Counted from the first letter of the stretch, positions 43,093 to 51,005 are shown. The stretch is DNA of 59,815 nucleotides from Pseudomonas furukawaii (GCF_002355475.1 NZ_AP014863.1:1-59815), one strand, 5' to 3'. Program-made: numbers and translations. The notes: generated by a model not told the origin, from the sequence alone.

Positions 43093-43929
43093 TCAGCCAG
43101 CGATCTTCTTGCTCAGTATCGCCTCTGCGATCTGGCGGCACGTCGCGCTATCTCTTCCAGGATCTTCCTGCTTCAGCGCTAGAACCAGATCGGTAAACAT
43201 TCGCCCGTAAGACTCTGAGTCAATCGGCAGGGCATTTTGCTTGGGTGGGGCCCCGATGCGCGGCAGGCCCGCGCCACTACCTCGCCCGATAACAAGCATT
43301 CGGCCTATAGCCAGCGCGCTCCTGGACCACTGACCAAGATTGCCTCCTTGCTTCTTTGCTCGCTTGGCCAGCCGCTCGCTAGCTCTCTGGCGTTCGTGCT
43401 TCAGCCACTTCAGGAGGCCGAATGCACCAAACAGCAAATTGTTCACAGCCTTGACGGCCGCCAATCCGCGATAGGTGCCGTCTTCCTGCAGCTGCCTGGG
43501 CTGAGCGACCGTAAGGATATTGCTCCGCTTGAGATCCGCTACAGCTCGCTCCATGCGACGCAGCCCCATTCCGGTAAAAGCAGCCAGATACTCAAGGGTC
43601 AGAGACTGGAAGCCGGCAGCCGTGGGAATTCCGCAGCGCAGGGACGTTAGATCGGTGAATTCAAGGATTGATGTCAGGGCAAGGATGCACGCCTCTCGCC
43701 GCTCGCTGCGCTGCTGCCGCTGGCTGCGATTGGCTGCGTTCAAGGAGGGTAGGCGTGATGGCGAGCGGTAATACTGGCGCACAGCTTCCTGCAGGCGCTG
43801 CAGAATGCGGGGCCGATTTTTAAGGGTCGTCGGTTTCGCCAGCTGGAGGCGTGGGGCATCAGGGTTATGCCCGCAGAAGTTTCCGCCGGAGTTCGTCCGT
43901 GGGACGTATGGCCGCTTTTCTATCTGCAT
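43093..43929 (-). CDS. repA: RepA, replication initiator (IncI/IncL/IncFII-like RepA family)
   Basis: 278 residues from ATG 43929. The central region (ACILALTSILEFTDLTSLRC, GIPTAAGFQSLTLEYLAAFT, RRMERAVADLKRSNIL) resembles RepA of the antisense-controlled plasmid families. I chose ATG 43929 because a 28-codon leader peptide ends 9 nt beyond it, the coupled arrangement of RepY-RepZ and TapA-RepA; an in-frame ATG at 43971 lacks a ribosome site. The basic C-terminal part fits DNA binding. The candidate oriV lies downstream. Confidence 0.72.
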   Translation of the reverse strand: MQIEKRPYVPRTNSGGNFCGHNPDAPRLQLAKPTTLKNRPRILQRLQEAVRQYYRSPSRLPSLNAANRSQRQQRSERREACILALTSILEFTDLTSLRCGIPTAAGFQSLTLEYLAAFTGMGLRRMERAVADLKRSNILTVAQPRQLQEDGTYRGLAAVKAVNNLLFGAFGLLKWLKHERQRASERLAKRAKKQGGNLGQWSRSALAIGRMLVIGRGSGAGLPRIGAPPKQNALPIDSESYGRMFTDLVLALKQEDPGRDSATCRQIAEAILSKKIAG

Positions 43930-44006
43930 TGCCCGAGGCCTGTTCGGCAGCGGGCGAGCGATAGACGGCATTTTTTAAAGTTGCGCGCATGCGCAGTGAA
44001 AGCCAT
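43920..44006 (-). CDS. RepA leader peptide
   Basis: 28 codons (MAFTAHARNFKKCRLSLARC and 8 more), ATG 44006 with GGTGAG upstream; stop TAG overlaps the first codons of repA. In IncI/IncB, translation of such a peptide opens the repA start and is blocked by the antisense RNA. Confidence 0.6.
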   Translation of the reverse strand: MAFTAHARNFKKCRLSLARCRTGLGQCR

Positions 44007-44098
44007 AATCTGCTCACCAAGTGTTGAACAGGTCGCGCCCGCCAAGACCGCCTGTTCACTTTTTGATCCAGAAAGCCCGGTTACCAGCCGGGCTTTTT
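43981..44098 (+). ncRNA. Antisense copy-control RNA (Inc/RNAI-like)
   Basis: Plus-strand promoter TTGCGC (43981-43986), 17 nt, CATAAT (44004-44009). A transcript from about 44016 would form a stem-loop (GAACAGGTC and GAC..CCTGTTC, 44026-44057) and a terminator hairpin (AAAGCCCGG, TTACCAG, CCGGGCTTT, 44072-44098). It is complementary to the repA leader. The mRNA loop carries TTGGCG (complement of 44040-44045), the loop motif used for pseudoknot control in IncB/IncI/IncL. Confidence 0.7.
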
Positions 44099-44116
44099 GG
44101 TTTCTGCTTTTCTGCT

Positions 44117-44377
44117 TTATGCCACTTGCAAAGTCACCTTCCTGAAGCCGACACGCTCTGCATCGGCGCGCACAGACTCAAGGCTCTTGTAAATCTTCTG
44201 CCGATCAGTTCTGGCGACAGTCATGTGTTCAAGCAAACCATCCCGGCGCTCGACCATCAGAACCCAGGCGCCGCTCTCCATAGGAGCGGGTGCAATGATT
44301 GCCTCCGACAAGGCGCCGACCTCGAAAAGCCTCCGCATCGCTTGTAGGTCCATCGCTGACATCATGCCCTCTGACAA
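44117..44377 (-). CDS. Small hypothetical protein upstream of repA
   Basis: 86 residues (an internal start MSAMDLQ... is possible). Small mixed alpha/beta protein: DLQAMRRLFEVGALSEA, then WVLMVERRDGLLEHMTVART, ending GFRKVTLQVA. The layout resembles the protein at 57377-57670. Being directly upstream of the repA leader it may be copy-control or partition related; not proven. Confidence 0.6.
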   Translation of the reverse strand: MSEGMMSAMDLQAMRRLFEVGALSEAIIAPAPMESGAWVLMVERRDGLLEHMTVARTDRQKIYKSLESVRADAERVGFRKVTLQVA

Positions 44378-44411
44378 TTGCTTAGTTGTTCACCGAAGAG
44401 AATATGGCGGC

Positions 44412-44437
44412 GTGCATGAAAAAGCAAATTCATGCAC
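44412..44437. promoter_or_regulatory. Inverted repeat between repA unit and toxin gene
   Basis: GTGCATGA and TCATGCAC around 10 bp. It is 35 nt upstream of the minus-strand gene at 44377 and could be its operator. The rest of 44378-44577 shows no gene. Confidence 0.45.
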
Positions 44438-44542
44438 ATGGTTTTGCCATTCGGTGCGGCGGCAGCATTATGCCAGCATGTCCTGGCAACAAAAAGCCCT
44501 TCGACGGAAAACCGGCGTCAAGGAAAATCCATAAGAATCTTC

Positions 44543-44570
44543 TTGCGCTATGTATCCGGTCGGATACAAT
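44543..44570 (+). promoter_or_regulatory. Toxin-antitoxin promoter and operator
   Basis: -35 TTGCGC (44543-44548), 16 nt, -10 TACAAT (44565-44570). Perfect palindrome TGTATCCG-GT-CGGATACA at 44551-44568 overlaps the -10, fitting autorepression by the antitoxin complex. Confidence 0.75.
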
Positions 44571-44577
44571 AGGCAGC

Positions 44578-44877
44578 ATGAACTCCTTCATTAGCACCGA
44601 CGCTTTCGACAACTGGCTGGCCAGCCTGACCGACAAGGTTGGAAAGGCCCGCATCCTGCAGCGACTCGACTCGGCAATGCTCGGCAACTTCGGTGACTGC
44701 GAGCCGGTGGGGGAAGGCGTCAGCGAGATGCGAATCCATTACGGCCCCGGCTACCGGGTGTACTTCACCCGCCAGGGCACAGTCGTTTATCTGCTTCTGC
44801 TCGGCGGCGATAAGTCGTCCCAGAAGCGCGACATTAAACTGGCCAAGAAACTGCTCGCAGAACTTGGCAAGGAGTGA
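44578..44877 (+). CDS. RelE/HigB-type toxin
   Basis: 99 residues from ATG 44578, just after the promoter. Type II toxin of the RelE/ParE superfamily (addiction killer protein group): VGKARILQRLDSAMLGNFGD, EMRIHYGPGYRVYFTRQG, LLLGGDKSSQKRDIKLAKKL. The toxin-first order is typical of HigBA-like pairs. Likely stabilises the plasmid. Confidence 0.88.
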   Translation: MNSFISTDAFDNWLASLTDKVGKARILQRLDSAMLGNFGDCEPVGEGVSEMRIHYGPGYRVYFTRQGTVVYLLLLGGDKSSQKRDIKLAKKLLAELGKE

Positions 44878-44881
44878 GGCG

Positions 44882-45172
44882 ATGACCACCCTAACCCCCT
44901 TCGATGTATCCAAACACCTCGACGATGATGAGGTGATCGGTGCCTATTTGAGTGCTGCCCTGGAGGATCCGAATCCCGACGCCTTCCTCCTTGCTCTGCA
45001 CAACGTGGCGAAGGCTAAAGGCATGTCACAGATCGCGAAGGACGCTGGCGTAGGACGCGAAAGTCTCTACAAGGCACTGGCCCCAGGTGCAAAGCCGAGA
45101 TACGACACCATCCTGAAGCTGCTGCATGCGCTTGGCCTTCAGTTGGTCGTCAGTCCGAGTCAGGCCGCCTAA
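44882..45172 (+). CDS. HigA-type antitoxin
   Basis: 96 residues, ATG 44882 four nt after the toxin stop. C-terminal helix-turn-helix (MSQIAKDAGVGRESLYKALA) and N-terminal acidic toxin-binding part (FDVSKHLDDDEVIGAYL). Probably binds the TGTATCCG palindrome upstream. Confidence 0.88.
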   Translation: MTTLTPFDVSKHLDDDEVIGAYLSAALEDPNPDAFLLALHNVAKAKGMSQIAKDAGVGRESLYKALAPGAKPRYDTILKLLHALGLQLVVSPSQAA

Positions 45173-45215
45173 CCCGTTCGCTCCATTGCACCCGCCCTGC
45201 CTCAGAGGAAGAGAT

Positions 45216-45506
45216 ATGGCCACACCACAACCTAAAAGGATTGAGCACGATTGGGCAGGACTGTGCCAACAGACAGCCCGCGTCGGGCTCGTTCTGCTGC
45301 CACTTGCGATCTGCTACGTGATCTCTCGCAACCTAGAGGAGCTGGCGGGGTTCGCCCTGATCCTGCTCATAGCCATCGAAGCCATTGCCTTCTTCAGTCT
45401 GTTGACGGGAGAAGACAACGGCGGCCAGAGCGACCTATGGTGGCTGTTCAAAGCGACAAGCATGGGCGCTGCCGCACTCTGGTCACTCGCCTTGCTGGCA
45501 AACTAG
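45216..45506 (+). CDS. Hypothetical membrane protein
   Basis: 96 residues from ATG 45216 with GAGGAAGAG upstream. Three hydrophobic helices (about 22-38, 42-62, 78-94). No family recognised. It may be co-transcribed with the toxin-antitoxin pair. Confidence 0.6.
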   Translation: MATPQPKRIEHDWAGLCQQTARVGLVLLPLAICYVISRNLEELAGFALILLIAIEAIAFFSLLTGEDNGGQSDLWWLFKATSMGAAALWSLALLAN

Positions 45507-45529
45507 ACCTCCCAACAAACCGGCCAGGG

Positions 45530-46165
45530 CCATGCCCAGCTCCCTCCTGGCGTCCCCCCGCTTTGCCCTGGCCGAACCCGGCCAACTCCTGCAGGACGCC
45601 CGCCAGGGCCTCCTGCAGCGCCTCCAGCACCGTTCCCGGCCACCGGCCACCACCATCCCCCAACTCCGCCACCAGAAACTCCTGCAGGGCCGCCTGCAGC
45701 GGCACGCGGGGATGGGGGGTCACTCCTGGATCTCCTGCAGCAGCTGACCGCGTGACCGGCCCCGTCGGCGCCGACGGCCAGGGTCACTCCTGGACGGGAT
45801 CGAGGACGCGGATCCGTGACCGAATAGGGGAGGGTGACAAATTGTCGGGGTAGCGTTCCGCACCGTCGGGGTAGCGTTCCGCCTGCAGCTGCAGGCGGTC
45901 ACTCCTGGACGGCCAGCTGCAGATCCGCGCGTAACCCCTGCAGCGGTCACGCCGGCAGCTCCGCGGACACGGCCCGGGGTGACCTGTCGGGATAGCGTTC
46001 CGCCCTCGGGGTTGCGTTCCGCCTGCGGCGGTTTGGCGGCAGCGCCGCCACTGCCGGCACGCCGGCCCGGTTGAACGCCAGGGGAGGGGACTGGGGTCAC
46101 ACCAGGTGCAGGCCCTGGACGTGGCCATGTGACCGGAACTCGTCCGGGCGGGGTCGTGTGTCACT
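45530..46165. repeat. Dispersed modular repeat, copy D
   Basis: About 635 bp, near-identical to copy B over more than 500 bp, then diverging (GGTCACACCAGGTGCAGGCC to GGCCATGTGACC). No coding gene is supported between 45507 and 46198. Confidence 0.88.
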
Positions 46166-46198
46166 CCTAGGCGGCGTGCTTCTGATCTGCCTAACCCG

Positions 46199-46441
46199 TC
46201 AATGCCTAGCCCGGTCGAGGACCGAAGCCCAGCCCGGCCAGTCGCTTGTGGCGAACTCGCCGTCACCAGTGATATTGGTACTCTCCCATTCCTGAAGTGC
46301 CCGCTTCTCGGCCTCAGTCATCATCTCGGCGGCCTTGATGATCAGTTCGTACTGGGCGAGCCGGCCAGCAACTTGGCGCCGGCCTTCGCTCGCCAGGGCA
46401 TCGAAGCCTTCGATCAGCTCGGAAAAGATGTCGCGCTTCAT
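46199..46441 (-). CDS. Small protein with MqsA/XRE-antitoxin-like N-terminus
   Basis: 80 residues from ATG 46441 (AAGGAGAA 6 nt upstream). The first residues MKRDIFSELIEGFDALASEG match the common start of plasmid and chromosomal XRE antitoxin-like proteins, but no helix-turn-helix follows. It may be a remnant or a regulator that lost its DNA-binding domain. Located after korB and a terminator. Confidence 0.6.
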   Translation of the reverse strand: MKRDIFSELIEGFDALASEGRRQVAGRLAQYELIIKAAEMMTEAEKRALQEWESTNITGDGEFATSDWPGWASVLDRARH

Positions 46442-46502
46442 GGCGTTCTCCTTAACCAACTTGCCCACCGACACGGGGGTTGGACTTCATTCTGAAACGA
46501 AA

Positions 46503-46525
46503 GACGGCTGCCTCGGGCAGCCGTC
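46503..46525. terminator. korB terminator
   Basis: GACGGCTGCC and GGCAGCCGTC around TCG, followed on the minus strand by TTTCGTTT. Confidence 0.85.
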
Positions 46526-46528
46526 TCT

Positions 46529-47686
46529 TCAACCTTCGACCAGGGCGACCAGTTGGACCGCCGCAAGATCTACTTCAACTTCATTGCCATCGTCATCGTA
46601 CTTGATGAACCCCCAGCCGGGTGCCGGTGGGCGGCGATCCAACAAGATGCGCGCAGGCCGCTCATCGTGCCGCACCTGGACAATGGTTCGCTTGATCTTG
46701 TCCGGGTCCACACTCGGCGGGTCTTTCCGCTCGCTCGCCCCGCTGTTGTCGTCGGTAGTGCTGCTTTCAGGCTCCTTCCTGCCTCCCTCGTCCCGCTCCG
46801 AATCAGTCCGACCATTCAGGAAGTCGACTGTGTTGGGGTCGCGCTCACCGCTGCCTTCACCACCACTGCCGCCGGAATCTTCGCGATGGGGATCTTGGAC
46901 GCCGGATCCTGGATGGCCGCGTTCTTCGGTGATCTTCACAACTGGCGGCTCCTCTTTCGGAGGCTCCTCCAAGTCCCGGCGGAAGGCTTTGACGGCACTC
47001 CGCAGAATCTCGTCGGGCTGTTCCAGGAGCCAAGTTTCCACTTCGCCTGGATGGGACTTGTATGCGGTCATCAGTTCAGCGATGGTGGACAGGTCGCGGC
47101 AGCGCCGCTCGTCATAGATTTGCTCGATGCACGGCGGCATTTTCAGCAGATTGGAAATTTGATTCACCAGGGACTGCGAAATACCAAGGCCCTCGGCGAT
47201 CTGCTTCTTCGTCTCACCTCCTGCCAGTTTTCGCGCAACGAACCGCGCCATCTGCCGCCCGCTGACATCGAGTCGCTTGGTGTTCTCTTTGGCGTTGTCG
47301 TAGTCGGTATAGTCCTCGTCGATGAAGGCTGGGATCTCCTCCAGTTCGGCCCAGACAGTCGCTCGCCAACGGTTCTCGCCATGGTTGATAAGCCACTTGC
47401 CTGGGTTCTCCGGATCCGAGCGCAAGGAAATCGGGCTTTTTACACCGCGACTTTTAACATCAGGCCCCAGCTCCTCCGTGATGAACTTCTGGCGAGCCTC
47501 CTCGTCCTCGGCGTGGCTGTCATCGCCATTACGGATCTGGTTAGGGTCCGGCCGAATGTCAGTCACCTTGAACATCGCTGGCGTGCCACGCGGCTGCTCA
47601 GGCTGATCCTTCAGCAGATTGGAAAGACTGCCCAGCGACTTCAGGCTGCGCTTTCCCTTGCTTTCGTTTTCAGTAGCCGAGCCCAT
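46529..47686 (-). CDS. korB: KorB, ParB-family partition protein and global repressor
   Basis: 385 residues. ParB N-domain (about 35-130, with GENRWRA as the CTP-binding GERR-type box), helix-turn-helix near 150-175 (KKQIAEGLGISQSLVNQISN), a disordered acidic linker (about 235-310), and the SH3-like C-terminus IVQVRHDERPARILLDRRPP...LVALVEG, closely matching RK2 KorB. It binds the TTTAGCAGCTAAA sites listed here. ATG 47686 overlaps the incC stop. Confidence 0.93.
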   Translation of the reverse strand: MGSATENESKGKRSLKSLGSLSNLLKDQPEQPRGTPAMFKVTDIRPDPNQIRNGDDSHAEDEEARQKFITEELGPDVKSRGVKSPISLRSDPENPGKWLINHGENRWRATVWAELEEIPAFIDEDYTDYDNAKENTKRLDVSGRQMARFVARKLAGGETKKQIAEGLGISQSLVNQISNLLKMPPCIEQIYDERRCRDLSTIAELMTAYKSHPGEVETWLLEQPDEILRSAVKAFRRDLEEPPKEEPPVVKITEERGHPGSGVQDPHREDSGGSGGEGSGERDPNTVDFLNGRTDSERDEGGRKEPESSTTDDNSGASERKDPPSVDPDKIKRTIVQVRHDERPARILLDRRPPAPGWGFIKYDDDGNEVEVDLAAVQLVALVEG

Positions 47687-48762
47687 CACACCACCCCCAT
47701 CTTTTCAAAAACGCACTGCGTGAACGCACGCATTTCTTTCGCCGCGACGCGAGCCGCAGTCTTCTTGATTTCCCAAACCGGCCTGCCCAGTTCCAGCGCC
47801 TCATCAATCGAATCGCGCAGGCCAATCTCAGGGAGAACATAACCGGGAAAGTCTTCGTTGAGCTGGGCCAAATTGTCCAACTGGCGTTGCTTCCGGCGCT
47901 CCAACATGCTCGGCACCATGCCGAGGAACTGCAGATCCGGATTGAACTGGCGAATCGCGCCTACCGCAGTGTTCATCTTATTGATGCCGCTCAGGCTGTA
48001 GCGCTTGAGCTGAATTGGCGAAATGAAGAAGTCTGCGACATACAGTGCGATGGTCAGCGCCTTCCCCAAGGATGGAGGTGTGTCGATCAAGCAGAGGTCA
48101 TAGCCCTGCTCTGCCAGCACGCTCAGCGCGTCCCTGAAGTTCTCGCCAGCGTCTCCAAGGTCCAAGTCTTCCAGGTCAGCCAGTCCAGGATCAGCCGCGA
48201 TTAGCGTGATGACTGGTTCACCATTCGGGATGGCGGTCAGCGCCTGCTGCGCAGCTGTGAGCGGCAGAAAAAGATTGCTGGTAGTAAGGCCGCTACTGAA
48301 TTCCTCCAGGGTGTCGGTGGCATTGCCTTGAGTATCGAGGTCAATCACTGCGACCTTTTTCCCCCGAGCCACCGCGTCATGCGCGAGGTGGACAATACAT
48401 GCGGTCTTGCCAACACCACCTTTCTGCTGCGCTACACCCAGAGTTTTCATTTCGTCCCCTTGATGGCCTTCAAGGCCGCGTTTTCCCACTGCTTCACCTG
48501 AAACGCCTGCTCCTCCGTGATCAACGCTGTGACCAGGACGTAGCCCGGCGGGCACGCATTCCACACCCGATTGACCGTTTGGCTGATCGCCCCCCTGGTC
48601 AGGTTCAGCTCCTTCGCCAGAGCTGACTGCTGTTCGCCCTTCACCAGACAGCGGTAGGCAATATGCCGTGTTTGCTCGCTCATCTGCATCAGGTTCGGCA
48701 ACTGCACGATACGGCTGAATTGCTCCTCGGATAATCGCTTGACTGTCATGCTGAACACTCAT
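47686..48762 (-). CDS. incC: IncC, ParA-family partition ATPase (long and short forms)
   Basis: 358 residues from ATG 48762; the first 104 codons overlap korA in another frame. An internal ATG at 48450, overlapping the korA stop (ATGA), gives a 254-residue form starting MKTLGVAQQKGGVGKT (Walker A). IncP-1 also makes IncC1 and IncC2 in this manner. The switch-type DTPPSLGKAL follows. Works with KorB in partition and boosts repression. Confidence 0.92.
   Translation of the reverse strand: MSVQHDSQAIIRGAIQPYRAVAEPDADERANTAYCLPLSGEGRTAVSSGEGAEPDQGGDQPNGQSGVECVPAGLRPGHSVDHGGAGVSGEAVGKRGLEGHQGDEMKTLGVAQQKGGVGKTACIVHLAHDAVARGKKVAVIDLDTQGNATDTLEEFSSGLTTSNLFLPLTAAQQALTAIPNGEPVITLIAADPGLADLEDLDLGDAGENFRDALSVLAEQGYDLCLIDTPPSLGKALTIALYVADFFISPIQLKRYSLSGINKMNTAVGAIRQFNPDLQFLGMVPSMLERRKQRQLDNLAQLNEDFPGYVLPEIGLRDSIDEALELGRPVWEIKKTAARVAAKEMRAFTQCVFEKMGVV
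48447..48749 (-). CDS. korA: KorA, global transcriptional repressor
   Basis: 100 residues from ATG 48749. TrfB/KorA family: RLSEEQF start, helix-turn-helix LAKELNLTRGAISQTVNRVW, and the C-terminal dimer domain PPGYVLVTALITEEQAFQVKQWE. Close match to RK2 KorA. Fully nested in the 5' part of incC. Confidence 0.93.
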   Translation of the reverse strand: MTVKRLSEEQFSRIVQLPNLMQMSEQTRHIAYRCLVKGEQQSALAKELNLTRGAISQTVNRVWNACPPGYVLVTALITEEQAFQVKQWENAALKAIKGTK

Positions 48763-48763
48763 G

Positions 48764-48785
48764 TGTTGTACCCCGCACTACAACA
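48764..48785. promoter_or_regulatory. Operator-like inverted repeat before korA/incC
   Basis: TGTTGTA and TACAACA around 8 bp, immediately upstream of the incC start. The RK2-type KorA operator is not present here, so this repeat may be the autoregulatory site. Confidence 0.5.
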
Positions 48786-48822
48786 TTTCTAGGCGGTTGC
48801 CGCCGCCGGAATGGATCGAAAA

Positions 48823-48835
48823 TTTAGCAGCTAAA
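48823..48835. promoter_or_regulatory. KorB operator of the korA-incC-korB operon
   Basis: TTTAGCAGCTAAA about 60 nt upstream of the incC start, equivalent to OB1 of RK2 and the likely centromere-like site. Confidence 0.85.
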
Positions 48836-48843
48836 CATCTGGC

Positions 48844-49197
48844 TCAGCGCCGCCCGCCCTTCACCATGCGCGCACCCCAGCTGATGAGGATGTACTTCAC
48901 TGCCACTAGCCCCACCATGGCAGCCACGGCCACCAGCCCGGCGAAGGTCGCGGCCGGCCCATCCTGGAACAACCAACGCAGCGCGTAGAACGTGAACGCC
49001 ACGCTGAAAAACCAGCCCAGCGGCCGATGAAGAATTACAACGAGGGTGAGAAACACCCGCACCAGGGCCCCACCGATGGAAGCCGCAGCGCTCGGCTGGG
49101 CCTTCGTCGGCTGTACTTTCTTGGGAGCCACCTGGGGAGCCGATTTGACTACTGCGCGGCGCGCCACCGGAAACTCATAAACCTTTGCCTTATCCAT
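48844..49197 (-). CDS. kleE: KleE-like membrane protein
   Basis: 117 residues from ATG 49197. Soluble basic N-terminus (MDKAKVYEFPVARR) and hydrophobic helices (about 45-75 and 85-108). The start with a short VYEFP phrase, the Trp/Leu-rich C-half and the position beside korA under a KorA-type promoter fit IncP-1 KleE. Function of KleE is not established. Confidence 0.6.
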   Translation of the reverse strand: MDKAKVYEFPVARRAVVKSAPQVAPKKVQPTKAQPSAAASIGGALVRVFLTLVVILHRPLGWFFSVAFTFYALRWLFQDGPAATFAGLVAVAAMVGLVAVKYILISWGARMVKGGRR

Positions 49198-49302
49198 GTG
49201 TTGACTCCCCGATTCCGTTGAAGTCGAATGTTGAAGCCGGACCCGCATCTGGCTGGCCCTGGCGAAGTTGCCGCTTCTCAGGGCCCATTCCTTCAGCCCC
49301 TT

Positions 49303-49325
49303 GTATAGCTATAGTTTAGCTATAC
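49303..49325. promoter_or_regulatory. KorA-type operator before kleE-like gene
   Basis: Same 23-bp inverted repeat as at 493-515 (GTATAGCTA, TAGTT, TAGCTATAC), with minus-strand TTGCTT, 17 nt, TAAACT. Confidence 0.75.
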
Positions 49326-49399
49326 ATACCAAGCAAAGCAAGCCCCGCAACAGCTTTTCCATCTGCGCCTTCCCCTGGCGTATCCAAGCTCTACAGCTC

Positions 49400-50251
49400 T
49401 TAGCGCCCTTCAGCACGCACCAGCCGTGAGCCGCATTCGTAGGCATCAGCGCGCAGGACAGCCCGCACCGCCTGCGTCCGTCGAGTCTCATACCAAGGCC
49501 GCTCAAACTCGGGACGCTGCGTCTTTACCTGACTGATGTTCCGGATCCTAGAGCGAAGCCAGTTGGCATCCGCTGTGTAGACTGCGGCAGGATTGTTGGA
49601 CTGGAGCGCCTGCAGCTTGGCCAGCAATTCCGGGGTCATCTTTACGCGGCCGAGAATGTGGAAGTCACCGTGATGCAGGGTGGCGCAGTCGTCTGCCGAC
49701 ATGGCTTCCAGGTTGGAAGGGATGCCGGCGCAGAAGGCGTCCGTCTGGAAAATGCGCTTCGCTTGGCCAAGTAGATCGCCAGCGGAAAGAGCCCCACGTT
49801 GCAGCGGAACGATCACCCGCGCCCCGCTCGCAACCCAAGCGCAGATCCGTTCGCGGTGGAGTTCCCACAGCGCCAGGGTGGCCGCCTGATCACCGATCAC
49901 ATCGGGGGCCACGATACTCAATCGGTCAGGCCTCTCGGTCGAGTTGACCAGACAGTCGTAGGCAATGAAGACTCGCCCCCAGTCCATCTGTTCGCCCTTC
50001 TGAAAGGCCGCGAACGCCCCCGAGTCGACGAAAACCGAACCACCTTCATCCAGGTACTGCGGGAGCGCCCTGATTACGTGAGTGGGTGTAAGCAGGTTGG
50101 CAACGACGCCGACCGGGACACCCTCAGCAATTGCCGCTCGCAGATCACTATCTGCCGACATCCCAGAATGGAAAGAAGCGCGCCAAAGGAAGGAAGGGGA
50201 AGCGAAAGCAGGCGCATCAAACTGCAGGCACTGCTGCTTGTCGAGGGACAT
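49400..50251 (-). CDS. TGT/DpdA-like transglycosylase, candidate DNA-modifying enzyme
   Basis: 283 residues. Motifs ordered as in tRNA-guanine transglycosylases: GGSVFVDSGAFAAFQKG (DSGxF, general catalytic Asp, about 73-76), IVAPDVIGDQAAT (second Asp), VIVPLQRGA (substrate loop, normally GIVQGG) and FCAGIPSNLE. DpdA proteins share this fold and put 7-deazaguanines into DNA against restriction. No Zn-binding Cys triplet like that of canonical TGT is seen. The start carries the regulon leader (CCGGAGAATTCTGGATG), which links it to klcA. Substrate and activity are inferred. Confidence 0.55.
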   Translation of the reverse strand: MSLDKQQCLQFDAPAFASPSFLWRASFHSGMSADSDLRAAIAEGVPVGVVANLLTPTHVIRALPQYLDEGGSVFVDSGAFAAFQKGEQMDWGRVFIAYDCLVNSTERPDRLSIVAPDVIGDQAATLALWELHRERICAWVASGARVIVPLQRGALSAGDLLGQAKRIFQTDAFCAGIPSNLEAMSADDCATLHHGDFHILGRVKMTPELLAKLQALQSNNPAAVYTADANWLRSRIRNISQVKTQRPEFERPWYETRRTQAVRAVLRADAYECGSRLVRAEGR

Positions 50252-50328
50252 CCAGAATTCTCCGGTAGGGAGCCCAGCATTCGTCGGGCCTAGGCGTGCA
50301 TTATCGGTCTTTAAGACCTAGCTGTCAA
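50252..50328 (-). promoter_or_regulatory. Regulon promoter-operator and leader, copy 2
   Basis: -35 TTGACA (50323-50328), GGTCTTAAAGACC in the 17-nt spacer (50306-50318), -10 GATAAT (50300-50305), hairpin GGCCC..GGGCT and ribosome site CCGGAGAATTCTGG. Confidence 0.85.
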
Positions 50329-50337
50329 CACAATAAG

Positions 50338-50905
50338 TCACTCCTGGTGGTCCTCGATCAGCTGCCCGCGTGCCCCCTCGCCCAGCACGGCGCCGACGGC
50401 CAGCTCCGGGGTCACGCCCACCTCTCTCCTGGCGTACAACCGCTTTTCCATCGCCTCCAACCGTCGGCGTCGACGGCCAGGGTCACTCCTGGACGGGATC
50501 GAGGACGCGGATCCGTGACCGAATAGGGGAGGGTGACAAATTGTCGGGGTAGCGTTCCGCCCCGTCGGGGTAGCGTTCCGCGCCGTCGGGATAGCGTTCC
50601 GCCTGCGGCGGTTCGGCGGCAGCGCCGCCACTGCCGGCACGCCGGCCGGGTTGAACGCCAGGGGAGGGGAGTGGGGTCACACCAGGTGCGCGAGCTCGAC
50701 ATGGCCATGTGACCGCCAGCGGCCCGGCCGCCAGGGTCACTCCTGGACGGCATCGAGGACGCGGATCCGTGACCGAATAGGGGAGGGTGACAAATTGTCG
50801 GGGTAGCGTTCCGCCCCGTCGGGATAGCGTTCCGCCTGCAGCTGCAGCCGGTCACTCCTGGACGGCCAGCTGCAGATCCGCGCGTAACCCCTGCAGCGGT
50901 CGCGC
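50338..50905. repeat. Dispersed modular repeat, copy E
   Basis: About 570 bp upstream of the DpdA-like gene promoter. Contains three tandem 21-bp repeats GTCGGGGTAGCGTTCCGC (50556-50605) and two copies of the GGTCACTCCTGGACGG unit. Near-identical to copy F at its left end, including the adjacent promoter. Confidence 0.88.
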
Positions 50906-51005
50906 CGGCTGGGCTGGACGCCAGGGCAACGGACGCTCCAACGGCAGGCCTGGATATCCGCGCGCGTTTGTAGTGATTGCGGGCCGATAGCCAGCGGGCA
51001 ACAAA

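Noticed and set aside
46199-46441. Antitoxin of a second toxin-antitoxin pair.
   Set aside because: Only the first 20 residues resemble XRE antitoxins; there is no HTH and no adjacent toxin gene.
48447-48762. Sequencing or annotation error because korA and incC overlap.
   Set aside because: The same nested arrangement, with a long and a short IncC, is normal in IncP-1 plasmids.
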